64,000 nt of DNA from Kuenenia sp039794105 (lineage in GTDB: Bacteria > Planctomycetota > Brocadiia > Brocadiales > Brocadiaceae), in NCBI RefSeq assembly GCF_039794105.1, contig NZ_JBDIWA010000004.1, positions 1 to 64,000 on the forward strand. The letters run 5' to 3'. Below, one piece after another: positions 1 through 9,270 of the stretch (position 1 is the stretch's first letter; each line of letters starts with the position of its first letter). The translations under genes and the position numbers were made by a program. The notes under the pieces were generated by a model. It was not told the DNA's origin. It saw only the letters and a program-made list of their open reading frames with translations, and ran no database searches.

Positions 1-28
1 ACAAAATTATGATTTAGATGGAAAAATT

Positions 29-220
29 TTAACCTTTTCCTGATTTGTTTATAGATTGCTTTTGATTTACACACAATTTTCTTTGCGTTTTATTTTCATT
101 GCTGATCACATTCTCGGACAGCCTGTTGATCAGTGATTTCAAAAATTGGTTTAAAATCAAAAGGGGATGTCCTGTTAACCTCTGACTAAATACGCCAGAC
201 ACTTCTTTAAGCTTGCCCAT
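29..220 (-). CDS. small hypothetical protein (63 aa), doubtful
   Basis: A 63-residue basic reading frame opens with ATG and has GAGGA about 8 bases upstream on the minus strand, which is the main support for it. It has no recognisable motif, signal peptide or membrane segment. It sits at the window edge next to a decayed transposase copy. It may be a real small gene, a remnant, or chance. Confidence 0.25.
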   Translation of the reverse strand: MGKLKEVSGVFSQRLTGHPLLILNQFLKSLINRLSENVISNENKTQRKLCVNQKQSINKSGKG

Positions 221-245
221 TTAAAAATCCTCGTCTATCCGGCAT

Positions 246-763
246 TCAGGTGTAAGAAGGCGTGGAAAAGAGTGTTGCTATCCAAACTGAAAACCGAATC
301 ATCAATAACAACGATCCCACTTTCTTTAAAGAAAAGGACTTATCTCCTGGCGACTTCAAGAAATATAAAAACGCGATTGCCGTTTTCTCCCCCTCGCGCA
401 GATTTTTTGCTATAGTCCCATTGTGATTGATTTGGTAGCCGGTTTCATTCCATCCGTAAAACAGGTTGTTTTTTTTGAAATCGAGCAAATCCTGGGTCCA
501 TGCAAAACCACAGAAAATCCTATGGTTTTTAATTTTGCTAATTCGATCAATGACCATCCCGTGCCTCCCTTTGGATAATCTGGGAGCCTTCGGAGCGCTC
601 CATGTGCATCTCATGCCCATGGTACTGACACGCCAGCAATCCCAGCCTTCGACGAATTTCTTGTAGCCAATCAGTAGATTGACCGGAGAAGTCGAATCCT
701 TCACCGAGGCAGACATGGCTTTCGTAAAGTCACTATTTTCCACCGTTAGTTGGGTGGTGGTAG
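246..763. other. stretch downstream of the broken RAYT with no assignable gene
   Basis: On the minus strand an open frame continues from the transposase remnant past the REP palindromes into this stretch, but the encoded sequence no longer resembles a Y1 transposase. Plus-strand frames here are short and unconvincing. It looks like non-coding or decayed DNA read through by chance. Confidence 0.4.
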
Positions 764-817
764 CCAGACCGTCCCGGGCTGTTTTTTTCAGAGTTATACC
801 AGAGCGGGACGCACTGG
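764..817. repeat. pair of REP-like palindromes (family D) at the truncated end of RAYT copy 1
   Basis: Two degenerate versions of the same palindrome lie at 764-781 and 799-817, separated by a short T-rich spacer. The same two-palindrome arrangement occurs at 10903-10955 in the second copy. Confidence 0.7.
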
Positions 818-1232
818 CGACCTTGTCTCTTGCTACCTCGACGATTGCATGTACATGATTCGGCATTACGCACCATGCGTGCAAATGATAGCGTTCCCCA
901 TCGAAATGTTTCAACGCCCCTGCGACTATTTCAGCGATTTCCGGCTTTTTAAAATGACAATCGCCATGGCCTGTATCCAAAAAAGATTCGATTCGTTCTG
1001 AATAGAGGAATTGGAGCCGCTTTTTTCTTCCTCCGTCAACTCGCACCCCAAGGCTTTTGCGTTTTCTTCAATCGAATTTCGTTCAGCAAGCCATTCATTC
1101 CGCCTGGAGTTCGGTACAGAATCAGCGAGACGAAATGAAACATGATAAATCGCATTATCACATGTCCAATGCGGTAGATTTTCACCTTCGGATATTTGAA
1201 GTGATTGGTTGTCTAATCCGATATTCAGAGAA

Positions 1233-1251
1233 CCAGACCGGGACGGTCTGG
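1233..1251. repeat. REP-like palindrome (family D)
   Basis: CCAGACCGGGACGGTCTGG has 8-bp arms around GGA. The same palindrome is found at 10467-10485 and 10939-10955, always with a CTACC/GGTAG flank. It bounds the N-terminal side of the transposase remnant. Confidence 0.8.
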
Positions 1252-1503
1252 CTACCTTTCCACTGCCGCCCGCCCTGCTTAGTTCATGCGCGTAATATAT
1301 TGCATGGTAGTCCGTAATCATTTTCCCGAATCCTTCTTAAAAGTATGTATGAGAGATGAAGGATAAGGGAGAACTCTGAAAATTGTCTTTATCTTTCCAT
1401 CGTCCGCATTTCACCTTTTCTTTATCCGTCATTTTTCCGCCTTCATCCTTCATCCATTTGACAGGGTGTTGTCTTACCATAGTAATCCCTTTGCGCCGCA
1501 CAA

Positions 1504-1526
1504 AGAGACGCATGCAATGCGTCTCT
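1504..1526. repeat. perfect hairpin downstream of htpG
   Basis: Arms AGAGACGCAT and ATGCGTCTCT flank a GCA loop. It lies about 55 bases beyond the htpG stop codon. No clear T run follows it on the minus strand, so it is either a weak terminator or a REP-type palindrome. Confidence 0.5.
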
Positions 1527-1578
1527 GCAGTTTGTTGCTACCATACAATTCCTATACGCACACTACTACAAAGCTTGT

Positions 1579-3489
1579 TTAAATAATAATCTTCTTCCCT
1601 TCTCCCAGTTTTGCATTGGTTAATTCTTCAAGGAGTTCGTTTACCCGCGGTACCATCGCCGTGGGGTCAAAGACTACGCCGTCCTGCATCAGCGCGTTTT
1701 CGTATAACTGGGTAATTATTTTGCCGACGATCTGCTGATTGTCCGGTATTTCGTTCATCCTTGCCAGGTTTTGAATCATCTTGTTTTTTCTGTTAATTTC
1801 CATAATCTTTTTTGGCATCTGATAATTCTTGTCCATCATGTGGATGAGTTTCTGGACGTGAACGCTTGGCGAAGTATCAGGACTTACCAGACAGCATGGG
1901 CTTTCGCTCAACCGGTGGGATTCCGTGACGTCTGTTACATTGTCTGCCAGGCAGACCTTCATGGTTTTTAAAAGATGGTTAAATATCACATCGTAGTTTT
2001 GCGGTTCTGAAGACGTATCGACAATCCCCTTATCGGCGTCTTTCAATACGTCTAAATTTGCCTGATCTGCGGAACGGATGGGTCTTTTTTCGAATTCCCC
2101 GAGGCCGGAAAGGAGGAATTCATCGTTGGGGTCGGTTAAGTACAACACCTCGACGCCTTTCTTCCGGAATATTTCCAGATGAGGGCTTTTCTCGATAGTG
2201 TCCCGGCTTACGGCTGTTATATAGTATATTTCTTTTTGTTCGGGTTTCATTCTTTCTGTGTATTCTCTCAGCGAAACAAGCTCTCCTGCATCTTTGCACT
2301 GCGAAGAATTAAACCGCATTAATTGCGCAATTGTTTCCCTGTTCTCAAAATCAAAGTGCACCCCTTCCTTTAATATTCTGCCGAATTGCTTCCAGAAGAT
2401 TTCATACTTTTCCTTATCGTTTTTTGCGATATTCTGCAAAAGACCCAGGACTTGCCTGATAAGTATGTTTTTCATCTTCTGGATAACCCGGTTGTCCTGA
2501 AAGGTCTCCCTCGAAATATTCAATGGAATATCGGAAGAGTCCACTACGCCGCGAATAAATCTCAGGTATTCCGGCAAAAGCGCCTTGCAGTCTGCCTGAA
2601 TGAGGATTTTATTGCAATATAGCTGAATACCGTGTTCCAGTTTTTTTAAAATAACAGATTCATAATTTACCGCCGGGCAATAGAGGATGCTGTAAAACTG
2701 AATAGGCGCCTCGGCGGAGGCATGCAAATGGAAAAGGGGCGCTTCTTCAACGTTTGCAATGAACTTGTAAAACTCCTCGTATTGTTCAGCGGTAACATTC
2801 TTTTTGGGTTCTTTCCACAGGGCGGTGATCTGATTTGCCCTTTCACCGCAGACCATTATCGGAAAACTTACAAAGTTTGAATATTTCCTGATGATGGAGG
2901 AAATCCTTGTTTTGTCAGTGTACTCTTTTTCTTCCTCCTTTAAATGGACTATTATCTCCGTACCGCGCCTTTCCTTTTCAATCTGGTGCAGAAAATATTT
3001 CCCGGTACCGTCTGATCTCCATTCATAAGCAGGTTCTCCCTTTTTATAGGACTTTGTTCTGATCCTTACTTCATCGGCAACCATAAAAACAGAGTAGAAA
3101 CCTACCCCAAACTGTCCGATTACGTTTGAATCTTTTTTTGCCTCCTCGGATAAATTGGTAATAAATTCAAGGGACCCTGATTTCGCAATGGTTCCCACGT
3201 TCTTTACCACTTCGTCCTTCGTCATCCCAATGCCAGTATCGATTATGGTAAGGGTTTTGTTTTGTTCGTCCATCTCAATATTGATTTCGAGTGGCAGCTC
3301 TTTTCCCTCGTAATCTTCATTGGTAAGCGAATGAAAGCGCTGCTTCGTAAGTGCGTCTGACGCATTGGAAATGAGTTCCCGCAGGAATATTTCTTTGTGC
3401 GTGTATAAAGAATGTGAAAGTATGTTAAGTAGTTTTTTTATTTCCGCCTGAAACTCAAAGCCTTCTTCTTTTTTTGACTCTTCTGCCAT
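1579..3489 (-). CDS. htpG: molecular chaperone HtpG (Hsp90 family)
   Basis: This is the bacterial cytosolic Hsp90, an ATP-dependent dimeric chaperone. The N-terminal GHKL ATPase is clear: RELISNASDA at about residues 37-46 with the catalytic Glu38, DTGIGMT at 84-90 and GQFGVGFYS at 125-133. The middle and C-terminal dimerisation domains follow, and the 636-residue length is normal. There is no MEEVD tail, as expected for a bacterial member. The ATG at 3489 is preceded by AGGAG at good spacing. The gene stands alone between a RAYT remnant and a repeat-rich gap. No heat-shock operator was recognised upstream. Confidence 0.97.
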   Translation of the reverse strand: MAEESKKEEGFEFQAEIKKLLNILSHSLYTHKEIFLRELISNASDALTKQRFHSLTNEDYEGKELPLEINIEMDEQNKTLTIIDTGIGMTKDEVVKNVGTIAKSGSLEFITNLSEEAKKDSNVIGQFGVGFYSVFMVADEVRIRTKSYKKGEPAYEWRSDGTGKYFLHQIEKERRGTEIIVHLKEEEKEYTDKTRISSIIRKYSNFVSFPIMVCGERANQITALWKEPKKNVTAEQYEEFYKFIANVEEAPLFHLHASAEAPIQFYSILYCPAVNYESVILKKLEHGIQLYCNKILIQADCKALLPEYLRFIRGVVDSSDIPLNISRETFQDNRVIQKMKNILIRQVLGLLQNIAKNDKEKYEIFWKQFGRILKEGVHFDFENRETIAQLMRFNSSQCKDAGELVSLREYTERMKPEQKEIYYITAVSRDTIEKSPHLEIFRKKGVEVLYLTDPNDEFLLSGLGEFEKRPIRSADQANLDVLKDADKGIVDTSSEPQNYDVIFNHLLKTMKVCLADNVTDVTESHRLSESPCCLVSPDTSPSVHVQKLIHMMDKNYQMPKKIMEINRKNKMIQNLARMNEIPDNQQIVGKIITQLYENALMQDGVVFDPTAMVPRVNELLEELTNAKLGEGKKIII

Positions 3490-3540
3490 ATACCTCTCCT
3501 ATAAAGAATAAACCATCTGATCGATTGTTTAATGCGTAAT

Positions 3541-3662
3541 AATGTTGTTTTTTGAAAAATTCCAATAATAGCGATGTTTGCCGCACGGTGTAGGGGCGAA
3601 GCATTTGCTGTAAATTGTTATAAATAAGTTCATACCCAAACGGGCAAATGCTTCGCCCCTTC
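3541..3662. repeat. composite intergenic repeat (family A end plus family C inverted repeat)
   Basis: The left part (TTTTTTGAAAAATTCCAATA) matches the end of family A elements at 51875 and 56302. It runs into a family C inverted repeat with arms TAGGGGCGAAGCATTTGC (3591-3608) and the reverse complement at 3644-3662. The same composite order appears at 51875-51960. The rest of the htpG to 4011 gap is AT-rich with no gene seen. Confidence 0.75.
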
Positions 3663-4010
3663 TTTTGATAGTGATAAAAACTAACACATGCTGTTCAGAT
3701 TGTCAAGCAAACCGTAACTTATTGCACGATTGTATGATATGGTAATTTTCCTACAAAGAAAACATGTGATGAAAAAGTCAAAAATCTAAACGGTCCCCTT
3801 TTTTCTTCATATCCCGAATTGATTGTTGAGCTTGTGGGATATTCCCGTTGTAAAAAGTAAATTGTGCTCTAAGGGAAAAAGATTACAATATAAAGCAATG
3901 GACTCATTTCTTAAGGCAACGTTACGTTAATTTTTAATAGTTTCTGTTGTCCCTCAAGCATCTTTAGATTGGGGAAAATTCGCGAAAAAAATATTAATAG
4001 GGGAGATTTT

Positions 4011-4568
4011 GTGAAAATTAATGTGGTATTTTTCATTTTATTTGTTGCCCTCATTTACCTTCCGATGCCTATATTTGCAATTAAACCTGCAATTGGACAA
4101 AATGCTAAACTGGAAAAGGCAAAAACCTATAAGACAGGGGATACACTGGGTATATTGATTAAAGACATTTCAACCTCTGTTAATTATGGGAAAGAAGTTG
4201 GCTTTGGTTCTGATGATTTTTATAAGAATACCGGAAAACACGCCGCAATCGTGAGGGTTTGGCTTGTAAACCAGACGGACAAGACAATAAAAGTAGACCC
4301 GGCACATTTTAAGGCAATTACCAATAATGGATTTACCCTGTCGATTGACAATTATACCTGCAAGACCATAGATCCTTTCCAAATTACTGAACTGGAACCA
4401 AAAGAAGAAGTGCAAGGGTTGATTGTTTTTGCACTAAACACGTCGGACGCGGCGTATCGCATAAAAAACATTCTTTACGATGACCAGAAAGGAAACAGGA
4501 TAACAAGGTCCTATGATGATGCGGTTCTTTATGGTTTATATGATCACGCAGAAAAAAGGGGAAGGTAG
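4011..4568 (+). CDS. exported hypothetical protein, DUF4352/Ig-like
   Basis: A GTG at 4011 has AGGGGAG six bases upstream, so it is preferred over the in-frame TTG at 3969; this gives 185 residues. The first 25 residues form a signal peptide or membrane anchor (VFFILFVALIYLPMPIFA). The mature part has a beta-rich character: an early GDTLGILIKD, a central AIVRVWLVNQTDKTIKVDPAHF, and a later LEPKEEVQGLIVFAL. That pattern resembles telokin-like DUF4352 domains, which are usually extracytoplasmic. The partner and function are unknown. It lies upstream of the riboswitch and is probably its own transcription unit. Confidence 0.75.
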   Translation: MKINVVFFILFVALIYLPMPIFAIKPAIGQNAKLEKAKTYKTGDTLGILIKDISTSVNYGKEVGFGSDDFYKNTGKHAAIVRVWLVNQTDKTIKVDPAHFKAITNNGFTLSIDNYTCKTIDPFQITELEPKEEVQGLIVFALNTSDAAYRIKNILYDDQKGNRITRSYDDAVLYGLYDHAEKRGR

Positions 4569-4693
4569 GGGACTGAAATATTTGAAATAACGGCTAATGG
4601 AATTTATCTACATTTTTATATTCTATCTTGTAAAGAGGGTCAATTGGGGGCGAGGAAAGAATATTTTTCAGAATATTGAAAAACAATTATTTC

Positions 4694-4719
4694 TTGACTT
4701 ATGAATTTGATGTGATAAA
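4694..4719 (+). promoter_or_regulatory. candidate promoter for the riboswitch transcript
   Basis: TTGACT at 4694-4699 is followed by an extended -10-like TGTGATAAA at 4711-4719. The 14-base spacer is short, so the assignment is tentative. Its position 12-35 bases before the aptamer is what a riboswitch leader would need. Confidence 0.35.
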
Positions 4720-4730
4720 TAGTATAAAAA

Positions 4731-4804
4731 ACGGCAAACCAATCGTGAGGTTGGGACGCAAAGCCATGGGTCTTCTTTTTTATAGGAAGAATGTCAGGTT
4801 GCCG
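4731..4804 (+). promoter_or_regulatory. cyclic-di-GMP-I (GEMM-I) riboswitch aptamer
   Basis: The stretch shows the GEMM-I hallmarks in order: GGCAAACC at 4733-4740; a six-pair stem CCAATC/GGTTGG closed by the GNRA loop GTGA; the conserved GGGACGCAAAGCCATGGGTC; and a second stem TCTTC/GAAGA. The 3' part GGTTGCCG pairs with CGGCAA to close P1. An alternative hairpin CGCCTT-AAA-AAGGCG at 4803-4817 overlaps the 3' strand of P1 and could act as a switching helix. The next coding gene is the secreted subtilase at 5295. Family knowledge: this class binds c-di-GMP and controls surface and secretion genes. An Infernal scan with the GEMM-I model would settle it. Confidence 0.88.
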
Positions 4805-4968
4805 CCTTAAAAAGGCGTAAAAACAAATTACAGAGCTTTCGTTGAAACTATAAAGTATCTCTTTTCAAAAACAGACGTTAGGTAGATGAATTGGTAATTT
4901 CTTTTTTTAAATTGATAATACTTTATTGATTTTGCGTTAGAAATTTAATCTGCTTTTAATAAAACCGA

Positions 4969-5010
4969 AGACCCAAGGCAAGTACAAAACTTGTCTTGGG
5001 TCTTTTTATT
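4969..5010 (+). terminator. strong intrinsic terminator between aptamer and protease
   Basis: A 14-bp stem (AGACCCAAGGCAAG with CTTGTCTTGGGTCT, one G-U pair) and a 7-base loop are followed by TTTTTATTTT. It lies about 165 bases after the aptamer and 285 bases before the protease start. It could be the expression platform, or it could end a short independent RNA. Confidence 0.85.
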
Positions 5011-5014
5011 TTAC

Positions 5015-5294
5015 CGAAATAAAAACCAAAATAAAAAAAATTGTAACATTTTAGTTTTTTGAAAAACCCCGCCAGTCATTAACCCCATGCGTTTCGTCGT
5101 GTGGAGAATGGCGGGCTTTAACCCTGCAAAATATGTGTTCTTTCGATGGCAATATGAACCTTTAAGATTTCATTATGCATCCATTTGGGTGGTCTCATTT
5201 GTGGGCATTGAAAATATAAATTATGTGAGAGATTATAATTATATCTTATTGATGATTCCTGTATCCTGTATCTTTTTTATCGAGGAGAAATGAA
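5015..5294. other. leader between terminator and secreted protease
   Basis: It holds one end of a family A repeat (GTAACATTTTAGTTTTTTGA at about 5043) and a loose GC hairpin near 5068-5115. A short open frame at 5087-5293 has no ribosome site or recognisable content and is not called. GAGGAGA just before the ATG at 5295 is the ribosome site of the protease. Confidence 0.5.
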
Positions 5295-8200
5295 ATGAAA
5301 AATAATATCTTTACACTATTTCAAAGAGCAAAAAAGAATGGAATTTTGCTGATACTTTCATTTCTTTTTGCAATTACGGTATTGCATTTGAGCAGTACAG
5401 GGAAGACTTCTTATGGAGAAAGCACCCCTGACGACCCTTACCGTGACGCATTTGAGTATGTCGAGGGAGAATTAATTGTAAAATTTAATAAAAATGTCCC
5501 GCAACAGGCGATTGAAGCTGTGAACGAATCCCTTGGCGCTAAGGAAATAACTTCATTTAAAGCACTCGGCTTAAGCCACATGAGACTGCCCGAAGGCAGC
5601 GACGTTCATGATTTTGCAAAGGTGTACGAAAAAAACACGAATGTGGAATATGCCGAACCGAACTTTATCTATTACGAGGATTACATTCCTACGGATACGA
5701 ATTTCTCGTCATTATGGGCATTGCACAATACCGGACAAACGGGGGGAACTGCAGATGCGGATATAGATGCCGTTGAGGCATGGGACACCTTTAACGGAGA
5801 CCCTTCTCCCAATCCGAAGATTGTTGTCGGGGTGGTGGATTCAGGGATCGAATATACCCACGAGGATCTGGCTGACAACATGTGGACAAACCCCGGTGAA
5901 ATTGCGGGGAATAACATAGACGACGATAATAATGGATATATTGACGATATCCATGGAATAAACACTACCGATAACGACAGGGGCAGTGGCGACCCCATGG
6001 ATGATGCAAGCGATATACAGGGTGGACACGGAACCGCTGTGGCAGGGGTAATCGGCGCCGTTGAGGGAAATGGAAAGGGGATCGTTGGTGTGAATTTTAA
6101 TGTGGAACTCATGGCGCTAAAGTTTATACGCAGGGGAGAAGGCCAGTTGGCGACCGCCCTTGAATGTTTAAATTATGCCATTGATATGAAAAAGAATCAT
6201 AATGTAAATATAAAGGTACTCAATAACAGTTGGGGCGGAGGCCCCTATTCACAGGCACTTTCCAACGCTATCGATGAACTCAGGGACATTGATATCCTCT
6301 TTATAGGAGGAGCCGGAAACTTATCGAGGGATACAGATGTCTCTTCTTACTACCCTGCAAGCTATCCGCAGGACAATGTAATCAGCGTTGCGGGCACAGA
6401 CGCCAAAGATTCGATGGTCAGTTATAGCAGTTTTGGAGCGTCCACAGTTGATGTATTTGCACCTACGGAAAATATAAGGACTACCATATTAAATAACAGC
6501 TATACGACCGCAGGCGGCGTTTCGATGTCGGTTGCGTATACCTCCGGGCTTGCATCTTTAATATTTGGGTATTATCCATCGGTAACGTATGCGGATGTAA
6601 GGGATATTATGTTTTCCACCGTTGACCTGCCGGCAACGGCGCCATCGGGAAAGACCATAACGGGAGGCAGGATAAACGCGAATAATGCGCTTAACCCAAA
6701 CTATCCTGCCAATCTCCCCCCTGTCGTTACCGGGATATCACCCATATTCGGAAGTATCGGAGCAACTGTTACGATTACAGGAAGTCATTTCGGCGCTACG
6801 GAGGGAAGTGTTACATTCAACGGCATACCTGCCGCGATATCTTCATGGAGTGATACCGTCATTGCCTGCACAGTGCCTGATGGAGCTGGCACGGGGAAGG
6901 CAAAGGTAACCACCGGCAGTTTTGTCAGCAATCCCTCAAATCCAGTCTTCACGGTGTCGTGTATGGATTCCCGCGGGGCAATGCCCACTGCGGTGTATCG
7001 TCCTGCGGTGGCCGTACATGATGGAAAGATATACGCAATCGGCGGTTTTACGCTAACGCTCTTATCTACCGGGCAGGTGGTGAATGAGGATGCCGATTTT
7101 GTGCAAATATATGATACCATTGCCGATACGTTTTCAACAACTACGGACGTCAACGGAAATGATGTTGGTAAGCCCACGTCGGCGTCAAACGCCTGTGCCG
7201 CAGCTATTGATGGTAAGATATATGTAGCGGGAGGGTATGTACCTACAACACCTCCGACACGGCTTGATGTATTGGAGGTATATGATATTGCCTCGAATAC
7301 ATGGGATACAACAAAGACACCGCTTCCGAAAGGGTTGTCCGGAGCGTCTGCGGTGGCGCTGAACGGAATGCTGTATGTAATGGGAGGGGCTTCTACCACT
7401 ACTTCTGGCGGTTTTATTGATGAAAAAGAATTGTACCGCTATGACCCTGTAACCGATTCATGGACGCAGTTATCTCCTATGAACACCAACAGGTCATTTT
7501 TTGGCGCTGCGGTTATTAACGGGAAGATATATGTATGTGGAGGGCATGGGGACGCAGGGTTTTTAAGTTCAATGGAGGTGTATGATCCTTCAACGGACAC
7601 GTGGGCAGCTTTAGCCCCGATGAACTCGGTACGATATGATTTTGGTTGTGTCGCGATAGAGGGGAAACTTGTTGTCTTTGGGGGAAATGATTCGGTAGAG
7701 AGCCCGCCCTTTTTTGACAGTGTGGAGATATACGATCCGGCTTTGAATCAGTGGAGTCTCCATGATTGTCCGTTGAGTATTGCACGTCAGGGGGTAAGGG
7801 GAGCGGTTGTTGATAACGCGGTCTATGCTTTATGCGGTATGGATGGGCCTCAGTCACTATATAATGTTATCGATGTTATGAATTTTGATATTGTCGAAGA
7901 TACCATACCGGATCAGTTCACATTTACCGATCAAACAGATGTGGCATTAAGTACGTTAGCAACTTCTAACACCATAATCGTTACGGGGATTAATACCGCT
8001 GCTGCTATATCCATAGCAGGAAATAACGGTGAATATTCTGTCAACGGCGGTGCATATGTAACCACATCAGGAACGGTAAATGGCGGTGATACGGTTGCCG
8101 TCCGCCAGACAGCGTCGGCAAACTTTGCGACCACAACTGATACTACGCTGACGATTGGAGGCGTCTCCGATACATTCAGTGTAACCACGCTGGCTGCGGA

Positions 8201-8936
8201 GCCTGTACCGCCCATATCGCCTGCCAATCTTGTAGCAAATGCATTGAATGATAATCAAATAGATCTGAATTGGATTGATAATTCTTCCGATGAAACCGGG
8301 TTCAGGATTGAACGGTCGTTGGATCAAACAATCTGGTCAGAAATTGCGTCGGCAGGAACAGACGTAACCAGTTACAATGATAGCGGGCTGAGTGCGAACA
8401 CTACTTACTATTACCAGGTACGCGCATATAACGATACGGGAAATTCTGGTTATTCAAACATTGCATCAGCAACAACCAGCGATTTACCACCGTCAGTTAT
8501 CAAGTATTATGCAACAAGTGAAACAGCGGTTTCCGGTCAAGTCTCAGGAGATTATACTGACACATGGGATAATGATGATATGCCTCAGGTTATTACCGAA
8601 GTGGAATGCCGGGGGAGATTAAACAAACGTTACAGCTACCTTGAGCATAAATGGCATTTTACTATCAGCGCGGGATTTTCTGTTACATTATACGCCAATG
8701 TTTATAAAAGCAATTCGGGTGAAGACAATTTTATCTTCCAGTATTCCACTAATGGTAAGAATTTTAACTATATCGCAGGAGTAAGCAGCACCGATATCAA
8801 CAACATGGAAATCTGGCAATTACCAGCAACGTTGAATGGTGAAGTATTCATCAGGGTTATTGATTCTGATAGAACGCAAGGGAATAAAAATTTAGACTCT
8901 ATCTATATTGACCAGATGTATATCCAGGTTGAGTAA
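5295..8936 (+). CDS. large secreted subtilisin-like protease with IPT, Kelch and FN3 domains
   Basis: This is a 1213-residue exported protein. Domains in order: signal segment (about 15-35); inhibitor-type propeptide (about 55-125, EGELIVKFNKNV to NVEYAEPNF); S8 catalytic domain (about 140-475); IPT/TIG (about 480-560); five or so Kelch repeats (about 565-870); a repeat-type beta domain (about 885-980); FN3 (about 985-1080); and an unassigned C-terminal domain. The triad is visible: Asp182 in VVDSG, His245 in GGHGT and Ser410 in GVSMS. The usual GTSMA box is altered to GVSMS but the serine is kept. It probably acts at the cell surface or outside. No LPXTG or other anchor signal was seen. Upstream lie a c-di-GMP riboswitch and a terminator, so its expression may follow c-di-GMP. 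Confidence 0.9.
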   Translation: MKNNIFTLFQRAKKNGILLILSFLFAITVLHLSSTGKTSYGESTPDDPYRDAFEYVEGELIVKFNKNVPQQAIEAVNESLGAKEITSFKALGLSHMRLPEGSDVHDFAKVYEKNTNVEYAEPNFIYYEDYIPTDTNFSSLWALHNTGQTGGTADADIDAVEAWDTFNGDPSPNPKIVVGVVDSGIEYTHEDLADNMWTNPGEIAGNNIDDDNNGYIDDIHGINTTDNDRGSGDPMDDASDIQGGHGTAVAGVIGAVEGNGKGIVGVNFNVELMALKFIRRGEGQLATALECLNYAIDMKKNHNVNIKVLNNSWGGGPYSQALSNAIDELRDIDILFIGGAGNLSRDTDVSSYYPASYPQDNVISVAGTDAKDSMVSYSSFGASTVDVFAPTENIRTTILNNSYTTAGGVSMSVAYTSGLASLIFGYYPSVTYADVRDIMFSTVDLPATAPSGKTITGGRINANNALNPNYPANLPPVVTGISPIFGSIGATVTITGSHFGATEGSVTFNGIPAAISSWSDTVIACTVPDGAGTGKAKVTTGSFVSNPSNPVFTVSCMDSRGAMPTAVYRPAVAVHDGKIYAIGGFTLTLLSTGQVVNEDADFVQIYDTIADTFSTTTDVNGNDVGKPTSASNACAAAIDGKIYVAGGYVPTTPPTRLDVLEVYDIASNTWDTTKTPLPKGLSGASAVALNGMLYVMGGASTTTSGGFIDEKELYRYDPVTDSWTQLSPMNTNRSFFGAAVINGKIYVCGGHGDAGFLSSMEVYDPSTDTWAALAPMNSVRYDFGCVAIEGKLVVFGGNDSVESPPFFDSVEIYDPALNQWSLHDCPLSIARQGVRGAVVDNAVYALCGMDGPQSLYNVIDVMNFDIVEDTIPDQFTFTDQTDVALSTLATSNTIIVTGINTAAAISIAGNNGEYSVNGGAYVTTSGTVNGGDTVAVRQTASANFATTTDTTLTIGGVSDTFSVTTLAAEPVPPISPANLVANALNDNQIDLNWIDNSSDETGFRIERSLDQTIWSEIASAGTDVTSYNDSGLSANTTYYYQVRAYNDTGNSGYSNIASATTSDLPPSVIKYYATSETAVSGQVSGDYTDTWDNDDMPQVITEVECRGRLNKRYSYLEHKWHFTISAGFSVTLYANVYKSNSGEDNFIFQYSTNGKNFNYIAGVSSTDINNMEIWQLPATLNGEVFIRVIDSDRTQGNKNLDSIYIDQMYIQVE

Positions 8937-9047
8937 GATGCAAGCGATACACTACCAATTGCACTGTGAAATTTGGAGGTAACAGTTGTTTCATCAAGTT
9001 AGTTATCGCAAAAAGTATCTATTTTTCTAAAAATTTAATATGGTATC

Positions 9048-9075
9048 GTAGTAGCAAGGCGCGCCTTGCTACTAC
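9048..9075. repeat. perfect 28-bp palindrome
   Basis: The left arm GTAGTAGCAAGGCG is followed directly by its reverse complement. It lies about 110 bases past the protease stop in an otherwise gene-free gap (8937-9270). A degenerate half copy (GTAGTAGCAAGGCATG) occurs near 52726. It may form a hairpin or be a REP-type repeat. Confidence 0.7.
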
Positions 9076-9270
9076 ATGAACAGTTTGAAATTCCTAAACG
9101 TTAAACGACCGAAGCACGGCTCGTGCCCAAACTCCTGTTTGGGAGCGTAATGGCGCCGGAACCCGCCGGGAGTCGTGTAATGTTTGCGCTGAATAATTAC
9201 AATATTCTTAAAAAAGAAGGCACTTCTGAAGTTCTGAAATTACGGCAAAATCCAATGATAGGGTAATTTC

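Larger units (their letters stand above)
764..1321 (-). pseudogene. REP-associated tyrosine transposase (RAYT, Y1_Tnp family), frameshifted and truncated, copy 1
   Basis: The minus strand encodes a Y1/HUH transposase N-terminal region in two overlapping frames. The first frame runs from 1321 to near 1026 and includes LPHWTCDNAIYHVSFRL; the second carries the HUH segment HAWCVMPNHVH. Compared with the near-identical copy at 10.4-11.0 kb, the A run at 1021-1026 (T on the plus strand) has six bases instead of seven, which breaks the frame. The catalytic-tyrosine half is missing: similarity stops at REP-like palindromes at 764-817. A matching palindrome at 1233-1251 lies within the N-terminal side. 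Family knowledge: RAYTs are single-copy domesticated-like transposases associated with REP palindromes. It is not expected to be functional. Confidence 0.8.

Noticed and set aside
5087..5293. 68-codon open frame just upstream of the secreted protease
   Set aside because: No ribosome site, no recognisable content, and it overlaps repeat DNA in the leader.
6785..7399. 204-codon minus-strand open frame inside the protease gene
   Set aside because: Antisense of the Kelch region, with low-complexity composition and no ribosome site.
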